From positions 5,456,001 through 5,520,000 of the forward strand of contig CP079215.1 in assembly GCA_019316985.1 (NCBI GenBank): 64,000 nt of DNA, in the 5' to 3' direction. The stretch comes from Paraniabella defluvii. Its GTDB lineage: Bacteria > Bacteroidota > Bacteroidia > Chitinophagales > Chitinophagaceae. A program made the position numbers and the translations under genes. The notes beneath the pieces are model-generated. The model was not told where the DNA came from and ran no database searches. It saw nothing but the letters and a program-made list of their open reading frames with translations. Below, piece by piece: positions 42,966-57,582 of this stretch; the first letter of the stretch is position 1, and each line of letters begins with the position of its first letter.

Positions 42966-43868
42966 CTAATCTTTATTTACCGACCGGTATTTTACAGGTG
43001 GCATACCCGTTACCTGCTTAAATCTTTTCGAGAAATAATAGGGGTCGTCAAAGCCCAGCGTTAAAGCAATTTCCTTAATCGATTTATCAGTAAAATCGAG
43101 CTGCTGGCAAGCCTGCTGTATTTTCATCTGCATAAAATAATCCATGGGTGCATACCCTGTTTTTGCTTAAACAGGTTAGAAAAGCGCGACACCGAATAAT
43201 TGGAATAGTTGCTGATGTCTTTAAGCGTCAGCATATCGGTAATATGCTCCTGCATATATAAAATGGCATTGTCCACACAGTCGGTTTTCGTGGTTTTAGA
43301 GGCCGGATGATGTCTTGAATTATAAATAAACAGGGATAAGAACTGGGACAGGCAAAGGTTGGCAAATAACAGGTTATCCAGGCTATAGCCCAGTTCCAAT
43401 GCCTTATACATCTTATTAAACACGGCTACAGCCTCTCCATTATCTTTTATATGGCGTGGCTTAAAATGCTCTTTTACGGTGTGCACATTGTTAAGATCGG
43501 GTAATGTTAGGCCACCGAAATGTACCCAATAAATGCTCCAGGGATCGTGCGTAGCGCTGGCATAAGCATGCTCTACGTTCTGGGGCAGGATAAAAACTCA
43601 TTAGGTCCAACTTCATACTTCTCTCCGTTTAGCTCGTACCAGCCATACCCGTCTACACAATAAAATAAAAATTTTCGTGCAACCCATGTTTCCGTTTCGT
43701 AAAATGTCCTTTAGCTTTAGGATAAAATCCAAGGCTGGCAATGTACAGCGAATTCAGCAGGGGATTGTTTACCACATTGGATTTAATTACAGGACGTGGA
43801 ATTTCTATTCGTTGCCGCCCCACCCCGTACCAGATATTTTTATGAGAGCCTTGTTTTATTTCATCCAT
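42966..43868 (-). CDS. AraC family transcriptional regulator
   Basis: About 301 residues. An N-terminal cupin-type effector domain (LHENFYFYCVDGYGWYEL; GPNEFFILPQNVEHAYA) is followed by two HTH motifs (MLTLKDISNYSNYSVSRFSN, then ALTLGFDDPYYFSKRFKQVT), ending MPPVKYRSVNKD. Frame breaks lie near 43665, 43600, 43490 and 43140. The start MDEIKQGSHKN at 43868 was preferred over 43886. It is divergent from the sialate O-acetylesterase gene across about 230 bases and is a candidate regulator of the adjacent carbohydrate locus. Confidence 0.82.
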
Positions 43869-44096
43869 ATTGGCAATATATGTCAAACAAAAGTTTTCCT
43901 TAAAACGCTTCCCGCAAAACTAAATTAAAGTTTTTTGCAAAACCGAAATAAATTAACATTAAAATATTGATGTTACCGGTTTTTAACTAAGTTTTTAGCC
44001 GTCAAACCAGTGATATCTTACTATAACAGATGTGGATAGTAAATGTTAATTGCACTTTTAATTTTCTTATTTTCGGGCCTTCACAAAAAAACGGTT

Positions 44097-45532
44097 ATGA
44101 AATTCCTTACTGCACTCTGCCTCTTGCTTACCATTCCTTTCTTATCTCAGGCCAGGCTACAACTGCCCTGGTTTTTTAGCGATAATATGGTGCTTCAACA
44201 ACAATCAACCCCTTCCATATGGGGATGGACCGATAAAAAAATGCAGTTACCATCATCACATCATGGAACAACAGAAAGTATACCGCCCGGCCCGATGAAA
44301 AGGGCAAATGGAAAGTAGCCATTTCTACACCGCAGGCAGGCGGCCCGTACGAAATAACGATCAGCGACGGACAAATAATAAAAATTAGAAATATCCTGAT
44401 CGGGGAAGTATGGATCTGCAGCGGGCAATCGAATATGGAAATGCCGTTGAAGGGATTTTCCAACCAGCCTGTTAACCATTCAAATGATATTATTTTCAAC
44501 TCCACTAACGACCAGATCAGGTTATACAATATTCCCAGGTCTACCCAACCCACCCCAATGGATACCAGCAAAAATTTCAGCTGGAAAATCGCTAAGCCGG
44601 AAGATGTAGCCAACTTTAGCGCCACCGGTTACACTTTTGGAAAATTCTTATACGACCGCTTAAAAGTTCCTGTCGGCCTTATCAATTTAAGCTACGGCGG
44701 CACACCGGTAGAGGCTTTTATGGATGCGGCATCACTTAAAGCCTATAATTTCCCGCTACCCGCTCCCAGTGATCAATCGAGGTTGAGCAATAAGATTGCC
44801 ACAGTAGTATATAACGGTATGGTGCACCCGGTTACAGGTTATGGCATCAAAGGTTTTATATGGTACCAGGGAGAATCTAATGCAGATCGCCCCCTACAAT
44901 ACGAATCTTTATTCCCCGAATTTGTGCAAATGCTGAGAGCGCAGTTTAACCAGGAGATTTCCCGTTTTACTATGTTCAGATTGCTCCTTTCAACTATAAC
45001 AGCAACAAGAAAAAAAGGCGACACTTTAATCAATTCGGCCTTCCTCAGGGACGCACAGCGTAAAGCGCTGGATAAAATACCCAACAGCGGGATGGCCGTG
45101 ACCATGGATATAGGTGATGCAGATTATATCCATCCCCGCGAAAAGCAGGAGATCGGTAAAAGGCTGGCCCTGCAGGCTCTTGCAAAAACCTATCATTATA
45201 AAGGATTTGCCAGCGAAGGCCCCTTATATGAGTCGATGACCATTAAAGATGGTAAAGCAACGCTGAAATTTAAAAACGCCCCGGTTGGACTTACCTCTTA
45301 TGGAAAGCCGCTTACACAGTTTGAAATAGCAGGTGACGACCATAAGTTTTATCCTGCCAAAGCACAGCTGGTAAACGGTGGTGTAGAAGTAACGGCCAAA
45401 GAAGTGAAAAATCCGGTAGCGGTTCGTTATGCCTTTAAAGATGATTCAAGCGGCGAACTTTTTAATACTGCCGGGTTTCCTGCATCATCGTTCAGAACTG
45501 ACGATTGGAAAATTGAGGTGGAAGTCAAATAA
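44097..45532 (+). CDS. Sialate O-acetylesterase-like SGNH hydrolase
   Basis: About 479 residues. The signal peptide is MKFLTALCLLLTIPFLSQA. The catalytic serine is in WICSGQSNMEMPL. Further blocks are NLSYGGTPVEAFM, GFIWYQGESNAD and the C-terminal acid/histidine region DIGDADYIHPREKQEIG. Breaks lie near 44255 and 44985. It removes acetyl esters from glycans; acetylated pectic sugars are a plausible target here. It starts the plus-strand half of the second carbohydrate locus and ends 6 bases before the next gene. Confidence 0.85.
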
Positions 45533-45538
45533 TAAGTA

Positions 45539-47894
45539 ATGAGTAAAACTTACCTGTATTATATTATAGTATTTTTATGTTGCTGGATTACCAGGATCAC
45601 AGCTCAGGAAAGTCCATTAGATACTTATAATTTAGATACTTATAATATTGTATGGTTGAGCCAAAGCAAAAATGCCGGCGAATCGATGCCCGTGGGAGGA
45701 GGAGATATCGGCTGCAATGTATGGGTGGAAAAGAATGAGCTGCTTCTCTACTTTTCACGCAGCGGCAGTTTTGACGAAAATAATGCCTTCCTTAAAAGCG
45801 GGAGGTTGAGAATAAAACTTTCACCCAACCCCTTTAATAAAGACGATTTCAGGCAGGAACTGGTTGTAAAAAACGGGTACATCAACATACAGGCGGGGCA
45901 TAACGGCCTGCAGGCTGTGTTGCGTATATGGGTAGATGTTTTTAATCCCGTTATACATATCGATATCTCCGCCAGCAAAGCAATTGCGGCGGAAGCCGTT
46001 TACGAAAACTGGCGTTACGCCGATCGTTTACAAAAAGGGAAGGAAAACAATGCCAATTCCTGGAAATGGGCCTCTCATGTTCCCGTTGTTACGCGCCCCG
46101 ATCAGGTAGGGTTTAACCAAAATGAGATTGTTTTTTACCACAGGAATTTGTCTCCCACGGTATTTGATGCCACGGTAAAGCAACAGGGGCTCGATTCGCT
46201 TAAAAACCAGATGATCAACCCGCTCGAACAGCTGACAAGCGGCGGCCTGGTGAGCGGCGATAACTTTATTAAAGGCAATAGCGGCCAGGGACAATATCTC
46301 AACACGGCATTTAAAAGCTGGAGCCTGGTTAGCAGGCGACCGGTAAAAAACAATCGCTGCAGGTTTATTTACATAACAGCCAGGCAAAAAACGCTGAAGA
46401 ATGGAAAGGGCAACTGAAAGATATCGTCAATAATTACAAGGCCCGGCCCATGAAAACAATCACCTGGTGGAACGACTACTGGAAACGGAGCTTTATTTTT
46501 ATTGAACCGGCCAAAGCCGACAGTGAAGCCTGGCAGATAGGCCGCAACTATCAGTTATTCCGCTATATGTTAGGCTGCAATGCTTATGGAACCTATCCTA
46601 CCAAATTTAACGGGGCCTGTTTACGGTAGACCCGGTATTGACCGATACTTCTATTAAAGGAACGCCTGATCACAGGAATTGGGGCGGGGGCACTTTTACG
46701 GCGCAGAACCAGAGATTGGTGTACTGGCCCATGCTGAAAAGCGGCGATGCTGACATGATGACCTCCCAGTTTGATTTTTATAACCGTATTTTACCAACCG
46801 CGCAATTACGTACCAGGGCCTACTGGGGACATGGGGAGCTAACTTTAACGAGCAGATAGAGAATTTTGGTTTTCCCAATCCTACTGAATATGGCTGGAAA
46901 CGACCTGCCGGTTTCGACCCGGGTATAGAGTATAACGCCTGGCTGGAGTATGAATGGGATACCGTCCTGGAGTTTTGTATGATGATATTGCAATCCCGGT
47001 CTTATGCGGGCAAAAGCATTACTGCTTATCTTCCCTGATTAAAGATGCGCTTATATTTTTGATGAACATTATCAATACCAGGCAAAAAAACTAAGTAATA
47101 AAGCTCTGGATGCAAACGGACACCTGATCCTTTACCCCGGTTCGGGAGCGGAAACCTATAAAATGGCTTATAACGCCAGCTCTACAATAGCGGCATTAAA
47201 GACAGTTACATCGGAGCTGCTCAGCCTGCCTTCCGGCTTGTTAAGCGAAGCCGATCAAAAATATTTTGAAGGATTGCAGCGCCGTATCCCTCCCCTGCCG
47301 TTCTCTGCTTTTAACGGCAAACCCACCATTGCCCCGGCAGTAGTATGGAGCCGCGTGAATAACGTAGAATCATCACAGCTCTATCCTGTTTACCCCTGGG
47401 GCTTATACGGCGTTGGAAGGCCCGGGCTCGACACCGCCCGGAATACTTATTGGAATGATAGCTTCGCACTAAAATTCCGTAGTCATGTGGGATGGAAACA
47501 GGACAATATATTTGCGGCAAGACTGGGTTTAACGCAGGAAGCAAAACGTTTAAACAGCCTTAAGCTTAAAAATAGTGACCGGCGGTTCCCAACATTCTGG
47601 GGACCGGGATTTGACTGGGTGCCGGATCATAACTGGGGTGGCAGCGGTATGATAGGATTGCAGGAAATGCTGATGCAAACTGTAGATAACAGGATTTACT
47701 TATTTCCCGCCTGGCCCAAAGAATGGGATGTGCATTTTAAATTACACGCACCTCAGCAAACAACAGTAGAAGCAACACTGAAGAATGGGAAAATAGTTTC
47801 GCTGCAGGTATTACCTGTAGAAAGAAAAAAGATATTATTGTACAACTTGAGTAAGTTCCCACAAAACGCCTTAAACCAAAACAACATTAAATGA
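45539..47894 (+). CDS. DUF5703 glycoside hydrolase-like protein
   Basis: About 787 residues. The signal peptide is MSKTYLYYIIVFLCCWITRI. The N-terminal DUF5703 domain shows NIVWLSQSKNAGESMPVGGG, then DIGCNVWVEKNELLLYFSRS. Its (alpha/alpha)6-type catalytic half has RSFIFIEPAKADSEAWQIGR, NWGGGTFTAQNQRLVYWPML, NEQIENFGFPNPTEYGWKR and WGGSGMIGLQEMLMQ, reminiscent of GH95-clan hydrolases. Frame breaks lie near 46390, 46615, 46845 and 47040. It is coupled to a truncated ORF by an ATGA overlap. The substrate is unassigned; its partner is the upstream acetylesterase. Confidence 0.75.
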
Positions 47895-48002
47895 AACTGC
47901 GGGAATACCTTCAAAAGCCGGGCATCGTTATCACGTTGATCTGGATTTTTCTTACCGCTGTTAATATAGGTAAAGCATTTCAAATGGATGACGGGTTTCA
48001 TT
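47891..48002 (+). pseudogene. N-terminal fragment of a polytopic membrane protein
   Basis: ATG overlaps the upstream stop (ATGA). The peptide MKLREYLQKPGIVITLIWIF plus LTAVNIGKAFQMDDGFHF looks like the start of a large inner-membrane protein with an acidic pair after the first helix, as in glycosyltransferase-39-like proteins. It stops at about residue 38, where sequence homologous to the GH106 C-terminus begins. I read it as the stump of a gene cut by the repeat array. The family is tentative. Confidence 0.4.
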
Positions 48003-48126
48003 TTTAATGGAGCTGTGGGCCAAGTTATTCTTTTATCCTGTGGCAGGCCCATATCTCTCACCAGGCGGTTAGCCCATGTATTGCTTACTTTTATTTCTAT
48101 GGTATTGTCGCTTGTCTTGCAGCCGC

Positions 48127-48146
48127 TGCGCGTGTCCTCACGCGCA
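48127..48146. repeat. Cassette hairpin TGCGCGTG-TCCT-CACGCGCA (copy 1)
   Basis: Perfect 8-bp arms, tetraloop TCCT. The same hairpin occurs at 48561-48580 and, with changes, at 48342-48361. Confidence 0.75.
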
Positions 48147-48341
48147 CTGATATCATTGCCAAATCTTGATCGAGCCCTCTAGTCCTGCTTTTAACAAAGG
48201 TTTACCTTGTAGTAAGTTGAGCGGAGCAGTGGTGCAGGTACCCCTTTCATCCTCGGGTAAGCCCATATCCCGTATCAGGCGGTTAGCCCAAGTATTGCTT
48301 ACTTTTATTTCTATGGTATTGTCACCTGCCTTGCAGCGCGC

Positions 48342-48361
48342 TGCGCGTGGCCTCACGTGCA
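48342..48361. repeat. Cassette hairpin (copy 2, imperfect)
   Basis: TGCGCGTG-GCCT-CACGTGCA; one mismatch in the right arm. Confidence 0.7.
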
Positions 48362-48560
48362 ATCCTAAGACACTATTGCTAAATCTTTATTTCACCTTCT
48401 AAACCGGCTTTTAATAAAGGCTTGCCCTGCAGGAAATTTTGAGGTGCCGTGGTCCGGGTAATGCGTTTACCCGGGAGCAAGCTAATGTGGCCAATCAGAC
48501 TATTGATCAAGGTATTTCTTACTTTAATTGCTATGGTATTGTCAGCAGCCTTGCAGCCAC

Positions 48561-48580
48561 TGCGCGTGTCCTCACGCGCA
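48561..48580. repeat. Cassette hairpin (copy 3)
   Basis: TGCGCGTG-TCCT-CACGCGCA, 12 bases after the GH106 stop codon on the minus strand. It could also serve as a transcript end for the operon, but no T tract follows. Confidence 0.7.
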
Positions 48581-48591
48581 ATCCTAGGACA

Positions 48592-51500
48592 TTATTGCCA
48601 AATCTTTACTCCACCCTCTAATCCGGCTTTTAATAAAGGCTTGCCCTGTAATAAATTTAAAGGAGCGGTTGTCCAGGTAACTCTTTTATTTTCCGGTAAG
48701 CTCATATCCCTATCAGGCGGTTAGCCCATGTATTACTTACTTTTATTTCTATGGTATTATTACCTGCCTTGATTGCTTTGGAAATATCCAGTTGATAAGG
48801 AGCGGTCCAGATAGTGCCACAATCTGTACCGTTTATGATTACCGTAGCTATGTTAAACACACTGTCAATGGAAAGATATACCGGTTTATCTTTGGACACA
48901 TTGCTTAGATCAAACCGATTAGTATAATTAGCCTGTCCCGAATAATACTTTATTGCCGGGTTGTCATGGTTATTCCATAAAACAAGTTTCGGAAAGCTAA
49001 TGGCTTCAGCCGGGCCGCCAAAGCTGGTGTCAAATCGAACCAGCCAGTTGGTACTGATATCAGCCAGTTGCTTAGCCGCTGTAGCAGTTGAAGGCCCGGA
49101 ACTTTTTCTGCTGTTTGTTTAAATACGACAAACATAGATTCATTGGCATCCAAAGAAAGTGTCAAATGTGTCCTTTCCCGCGAACTTCCCATTCCGTTCT
49201 TTTCATTTTACCAGATACAGGATTCCACAACTCAGGCGATAAACCGGTTACCCGAAACGAAACAGGAACAGATATGCTTTTATCCTGCTGGTTCGAAATA
49301 AAATATACATCAGCATCCGCCAGTTTCCTATGTGTCCAGGCAATAGGTGCTCCACCAGCAGCAATATCTATATCCCTTGCTACGCCCAGGCTTTCAAAGG
49401 TCTCCTCCCTATACGGCGTTTCAATAACACGTCCTTTGCCTGATTTTATGAAGAGCTGCCCCAGGCTTTCTGAAGCGTTGCATCTTTTCGTTTAATCCAA
49501 TTGTGTGAACGGGTCTCTTTTCAATAATAATAGTCGCGCCAGCCTCCTTTAGTTCCAATAGCTTTTGGGCAACTTCAGAAGACATCAGATTGCCATTAGG
49601 ATTCATCAGCATCTTGCCCGGGAACACCAATATCTTATAGCTGGCACCGGAGGGGAAGACAACCTGCCCATTAACCACCTTAGCTTTTAATAATACATCT
49701 GGATTAAAACAATCGTATTTATATCCTCTTAACGCATTGGTCCAGTCTTCAGGATCGGCCATATTAGCCGAATGCCCCACACCAACAGGCATGGTTCTTT
49801 GAGGCTGCCCCTTGTTTTCGAGTCTGAGTTTTTCGGAAGCTACTCTTTCCTTCCCGAATATGCCTGGCAGACTACTCACCAGCCTGTCGGGTAATACCGA
49901 GCGCCTGGGTACTTCCTCTCCGATAAATACGGCAATATCTGCCACAGGCTGGCCCTGTTGTAACAAAGCAGATACCCTGGCCATATAATCTACCCATGCC
50001 TTGCTTTGATTAAACCAGGTTTGATCTCTTTGAAAAAATAAACCAATACTGCCCAGTGTCATGCCTGGTTTGCGATCAATCCAGGGATTATGCGTCATTA
50101 CATGCACAATAGGTTTGTTCATGCCCATGGCAAAGTTGCGGTCGCCTACCGTTTTAATATTACCCGGATGCTCATTCCATTCCATCCGCAGGTTCGTAAA
50201 AGCTTCAGCCTGTACGATATTCTTTCCATAGATATGTGCGGCGCTGATCGCGTCAAACATATCATTGGGTTTATCATGGGTAGGACTTTTTAACCAGAAT
50301 TCGCCGGTTGGAAAATCTACGGTTTTAAAATGCAGTAATCCATCGCTTACCATAGTAGGCGCCACATTTTCAGCTGTAAAGCCCAGGCCTTTTGATCAGC
50401 CAGTTTGCGAAGGGTTACATAAAAACATCATTCACCAACTCGGCAAGGGTTTCCCGTACGTCATGTAATATCTTTTCAGAAGTAGCCGCATCAGTAACAG
50501 GTGTACCTGTCATTACCAGCAGGTAGGGCATCAGGTCATAGCCCCTTCTTTTTTAAATTCAGCGGCAAAGGTTTTACTCCAATTCTGGCTACCTGCCTCC
50601 CAGCTATCGATATAAAAGATCTTCAGTACTTCTCTGGCCAGCCCGGGATCGGTTTTCTCAAAAGCTTTGCCGTACCAGTTATCAAACTGTAGCTTGATTG
50701 CGGCGGGATCAAACTTATCACATTCCAGTCCTTTGGCGGCCCCGCCTGTGGCATTGGTATGACCGGTTGAGGTATGCCCGATACGAACGATTACCCATTC
50801 GCCTGAAGATGGCTTCCATTTAAGATGGCCCTCTTTATCCATTTTATGGGTGAGATTGATAATACTTTTGAACGGAACAGCATCACCCGTTGGCACCATA
50901 TGTTCAGTAGTATTTTCCGCTACCCGCCAAACACTGGCATTTTTGCCTGGTACTGGTTAATAACCGGCTCATCGCTGAGATAAATACCCATTACTTTTAA
51001 GGTAGGCTTCCACTTAGCAGCGTCGAGGTCCTCTGACCCGGCTTCGGTTCCTTCTTTATCAAATATAAAACGGAAATATTTTGCGGTTGTTGGCGGAATA
51101 GAAAAGGTATTGTCTTCGTCATCATTTTGCCAGCCATGCCGGGGCGGAGTTAATTTGATTACAGTATTGAATACAATGCCGTCGTCGCTGGACTGTACTA
51201 TAAACCTTTGTGCCTGGTACTGCCTGGACCCGGTACGCGTAGTTAAGGAACGAAGCGTAAATGGTTTCGGATATTTATACTGTATCCAGCAGGAGCTGTC
51301 GCTTCTGAATGTTTTGCTGTCATCACCCGGAAAAGCCAGGTAGGGCGCTCTTTCTCCGGTACTGGTGGTTACAGAAGGAATGGTTACTGTTTCACTAAAG
51401 GCGTTAGATGAATTAGCCGGGTAAGCATATACTGCTACATCTTTGTAAAAGCCTTCTTTCGTTTCGGGTTGCTCCAACTGTATAGCAGTTTCATCACCTG

Positions 51501-51950
51501 CTTTGACATAGGCTTTGGTCCATACCAGTTTCTGCATAGATTGTTCCGGCTTGATCCACGGACCGCCGGCCAATGCAAAACCATCGCTTACATGAAAAGC
51601 CATTTTTAATCCCAGCCGTTTACATTCCTTCATCGCATGATTCACCATTCCCCACCACTCGGGACTTAACTGCCTTGCAGGCTTATCAAAAGGAATACGT
51701 GCTACGGTATCATAAATGCAAGCCAGGTAAACACCCCTATTCCATTCTTCTGTATCCTCCAGGTCGGCCGTAATCCCCTCTTTCGAAATGGCAGCATGCA
51801 TCCAATACCAAAGCACCCAGGGCCGTGCCGATTCAGGCGGATTCTTAAAAACATCCTCTAAAGAAGCGTTTGTTTTTACCTGGGCTAATCCCTAAAACCA
51901 GCAAGGATCAAAACAATCGCCAAACCTATAACCTTTGTAATTCTAACCAT
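48592..51950 (-). CDS. GH106-like alpha-L-rhamnosidase
   Basis: About 1119 residues. The signal peptide is MVRITKVIGLAIVLILAGF. The N-terminal hallmark PPESARPWVLWYWMHAAISK leads to GITADLEDTEEW; later come AFHVSDGFALAGGPWIKPEQ, YIDSWEAGSQNW, VQAEAFTNLRMEWNEHPG and AMGMNKPIVHVMTHNPW. The C-terminal jelly-roll domain (INGTDCGTIWTAPYQLDISK) ends GLEGGVKIWQ at 48592. Frame breaks lie near 51895, 50930, 50550, 50395, 49460, 49200 and 48715. It removes terminal rhamnose from pectic glycans. It is the last gene of the operon, with extra copies of its own C-terminus just downstream. Confidence 0.8.
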
Positions 51951-52026
51951 TCACTATTTATTTGACAAGCATGGCGCATCTATCGTTTAGCCACATTATA
52001 AATCTGAAGGCAAAAATAGCCTTATT

Positions 52027-55290
<3,264 letters not shown>

Positions 55291-55365
55291 TTAACTTCTG
55301 AAATCTTTTTACTTAATTCTATACACCCTTTTGCATTAGTACTCGCATCGAGGCTCTGTACATTA

Positions 55366-55466
55366 TTAACCGCGGAGAAAGAGAGAAGCAGAGACAACGC
55401 AGAGAGATCTTATCTTCATTTATAACTCTGCGCATTGCTCCGCGTACTTATTTTCTCTGCGGTTAA
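55366..55466. repeat. Long imperfect inverted repeat
   Basis: Outer arms TTAACCGCGGAGAAA and TTTCTCTGCGGTTAA match at 14 of 15 positions; inner ACGCAGAG and CTCTGCG pair further. It lies between the BASS transporter stop and the GH2 start and could act as a processing or attenuation structure. Confidence 0.65.
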
Positions 55467-55485
55467 CATCTCTCAACATTTACTA

Positions 55486-56786
55486 TTATGCCACCTCACC
55501 TTCTTTTTCCTTTGCTGACTCCACCGGCCTCTTTCTCCAGTAATTAGCCAGTATACTGCCACTGATATTCATCCAGGGGCTAAATACTGCAGCCGCAAGT
55601 CCCACCGTACCCAGTTTCCCCATCGATCCTGCCAAACCGCTTGCCATTCCACCGTTTTGTAAGCCTACTTCAAAAGCTACGGTACGACTGGAATTTTTAT
55701 CCAGCCCAAAGAACCTGCTCAACCAGTAACCAAAGAAATAACCCGCTGCGTTATGGGTCACCGAAGCAATAAATAATAAAAAGCCCACTTTCATCAGGTT
55801 ATCCCTTCCTGCAGCTGTAGTAACCGTAGTAAAGTAGATAATACCAAACATGGAGATAAAAGGCATCAACTGATCTACTTTAGGATAAGCCTTATACAAC
55901 TGGTGATATAGCGTACCTGCCACCACTGCAGCCGCCAGGAAGCCCGATAATTCCAAAGACTGTAAAGCCGCATGTGAGGCCCCGTCCGCTGCGATATTGG
56001 GATACAGCCACAATAAAACCGACAGCGCATAAACAGCGCAGACGAAAGCCGCAACAATGATACCCTTCGCCCTGGTTTCGCCAGCGCCTTTCAGGTAATC
56101 ATGCAACAATGCCGCACCAATGGGTACAATAACGATCTTAATGATCTCGATCATCATATCAATAAACTTTACTTCTATTAATGTACCCGCAAAGGTCTTC
56201 ATCAATAAAGGCGTTAAAAACGGAGCGGCCAAAGTAGCCATAGCTGTAACAATAACAGATAATACCAGGTTGGCTCTCGCCAGGTATACCATCACATTGG
56301 ACGCCAGTCCGCTGCTACAACTACCGATCAGTATAATACCTGCCGCGATCTCCGGCTCAAAATGAAAGACCTTAGTAAGCAACACCCCATTAAAGGCATT
56401 ACGGAAAAATGACACAATAATCCAACAATAACACCTTTGCCCGTACTCGCCAATCCCTTAAAATCTCTCAGGCTCATATGTGTACCCATACCAAACATGA
56501 CCAGCTGGATAATGACCAGTATCAGGGTTTTATCTCTCAGGTTCACTGGTCCCCAGTTCATAAAAGCCTGCGGGTACACCATTCCGGCCACTACGGCCGC
56601 AATAATCCATGCTGTATACTGATAACCTTTCAACGCCGGTACCGAGCCCAGGCCTAAAGCCAGTGAAACGGCAGTAAGAACCGCAAGTATTTTGCTCAGA
56701 TCTGTTTGCTGCAGCAATAGGGCAATAACAAGCCCTACAACAGCAGTAATACAAACCCATAAACTAATCCGATATAGTTTAATCAT
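55486..56786 (-). CDS. Bile acid:sodium symporter (BASS) family transporter
   Basis: About 433 residues and ten or so helices. GMGTHMSLRDF, HFSVMPLMG and IGSCSSGLASNVMVYLARAN with LVLSVIVTAMATLAAPFLTP are BASS family blocks, as is the late TVAFEVGLQNGGMASGLAGS motif. One break near 56405. It imports carboxylated compounds with sodium. Within this operon, between the racemase and GH2 genes, uptake of a sugar acid or a related keto-acid is a reasonable inference. Confidence 0.85.
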
Positions 56787-56803
56787 GGCAGCAATCGTTT
56801 CGT

Positions 56804-57495
56804 TTATTTTAATACTTCAGACAAATATTCCATTGCTAAAGGTGGACTGGCCAGTATCGGTACTTTCTTATCCTCTTCAGACAAAGTACCTACCACGCGG
56901 GCCATAGAGGCCTGAGCCAGGAGGATCACATCTACTTCCTGCGATAGTTGTTTTAATGCAGCTCCTACAATATCATCATGCTTTTGCGCATCACCACCCA
57001 TCAAGGCTTCAAAAGCTCCTTCGCAAAGCCGGGGAACCAGCTCAATGTCTTTACCGGCAACTATGGCGCGTCTTCTTACCAAATCACTTGTAGGCTCTAA
57101 TGTTGTAGACAAAGTAGCCACCACGCCTATTTTAGTGCCTGATGCAACCGCTTTATCAGCCATCGGCTGGTCTACACGCAGTACAGGCACGCCTGCCAAT
57201 GTAGCCGCCGTTTCAACGGCTGGACCAATTGACGAACAAGTAAACATGATATAATCAGCGCCTGCTTCTTCAGCAGAATGGGCATAGCTCACCACACGTT
57301 TCGAGGTTTGCGGGGTCAGTTCCCCGCAGGCGATCGTGTTCTTAATCAAACTATCGTCTACGATATTAAAAACCTTTACACCTGGTAAATATTTTTTACA
57401 AAGCTCATCAAACACCGGTACCAGTGTAGCCGATGTGTGAATCAATCCTAATGTTTTGCCCCAACCCCTGAAGGGGTGTTCTTATTCTTTTCCAT
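56804..57495 (-). CDS. Aspartate/glutamate racemase superfamily protein
   Basis: About 230 residues. It starts MEKNKNTPSGVGAKTLGLIH (one break near 57462). Motifs: IHTSATLVPVFDELCKK, FTCSSIGPAVETAA with the first active-site cysteine, and the second-half cysteine in PRLCEGAFEALMGGDA. It belongs to the hydantoin-racemase/AroM-like side of the superfamily. Its neighbours (RuBisCO-like protein, DUF1537 kinase, BASS) suggest it handles a sugar-acid intermediate, not amino acids. The 87-base spacer before it is unusual. Confidence 0.7.
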
Positions 57496-57582
57496 ATTTT
57501 TATGATTGGGTGATAGCCAGTGGGATTTGTCATTCACCACTCACTGTTCACCATTTATTATTCACTATTTTATTATTCATCA

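Larger units (their letters stand above)
48003..48591 (-). repeat. Tandem array of three GH106 C-terminal cassettes with hairpins
   Basis: Three units follow the GH106 stop, with spacing of 214, 220 and 218 bases to each other and to the gene's own end. On the minus strand each unit has a hairpin (arms TGCGCGTG/CACGCGCA) then a short frame. The unit nearest the gene reads CKAADNTIAIKVRNTL ... GLEGEIKI. The middle one reads DNTIEIKVSNTWANRLIRDM ... GLEGSIKIWQ. The third reads DNTIEIKVSNTWANRLVRDM and then runs into other sequence. The genuine gene has NNTIEIKVSNTWANRLIG ... LLKAGLEGGVKIWQ. The copies keep reading frame but differ in residues. Confidence 0.8.

Noticed and set aside
48003-48591. 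CRISPR or integron cassette array
   Set aside because: Units are related coding pieces of one gene with no intI or attC-type core sites; treated as C-terminal cassette duplication.
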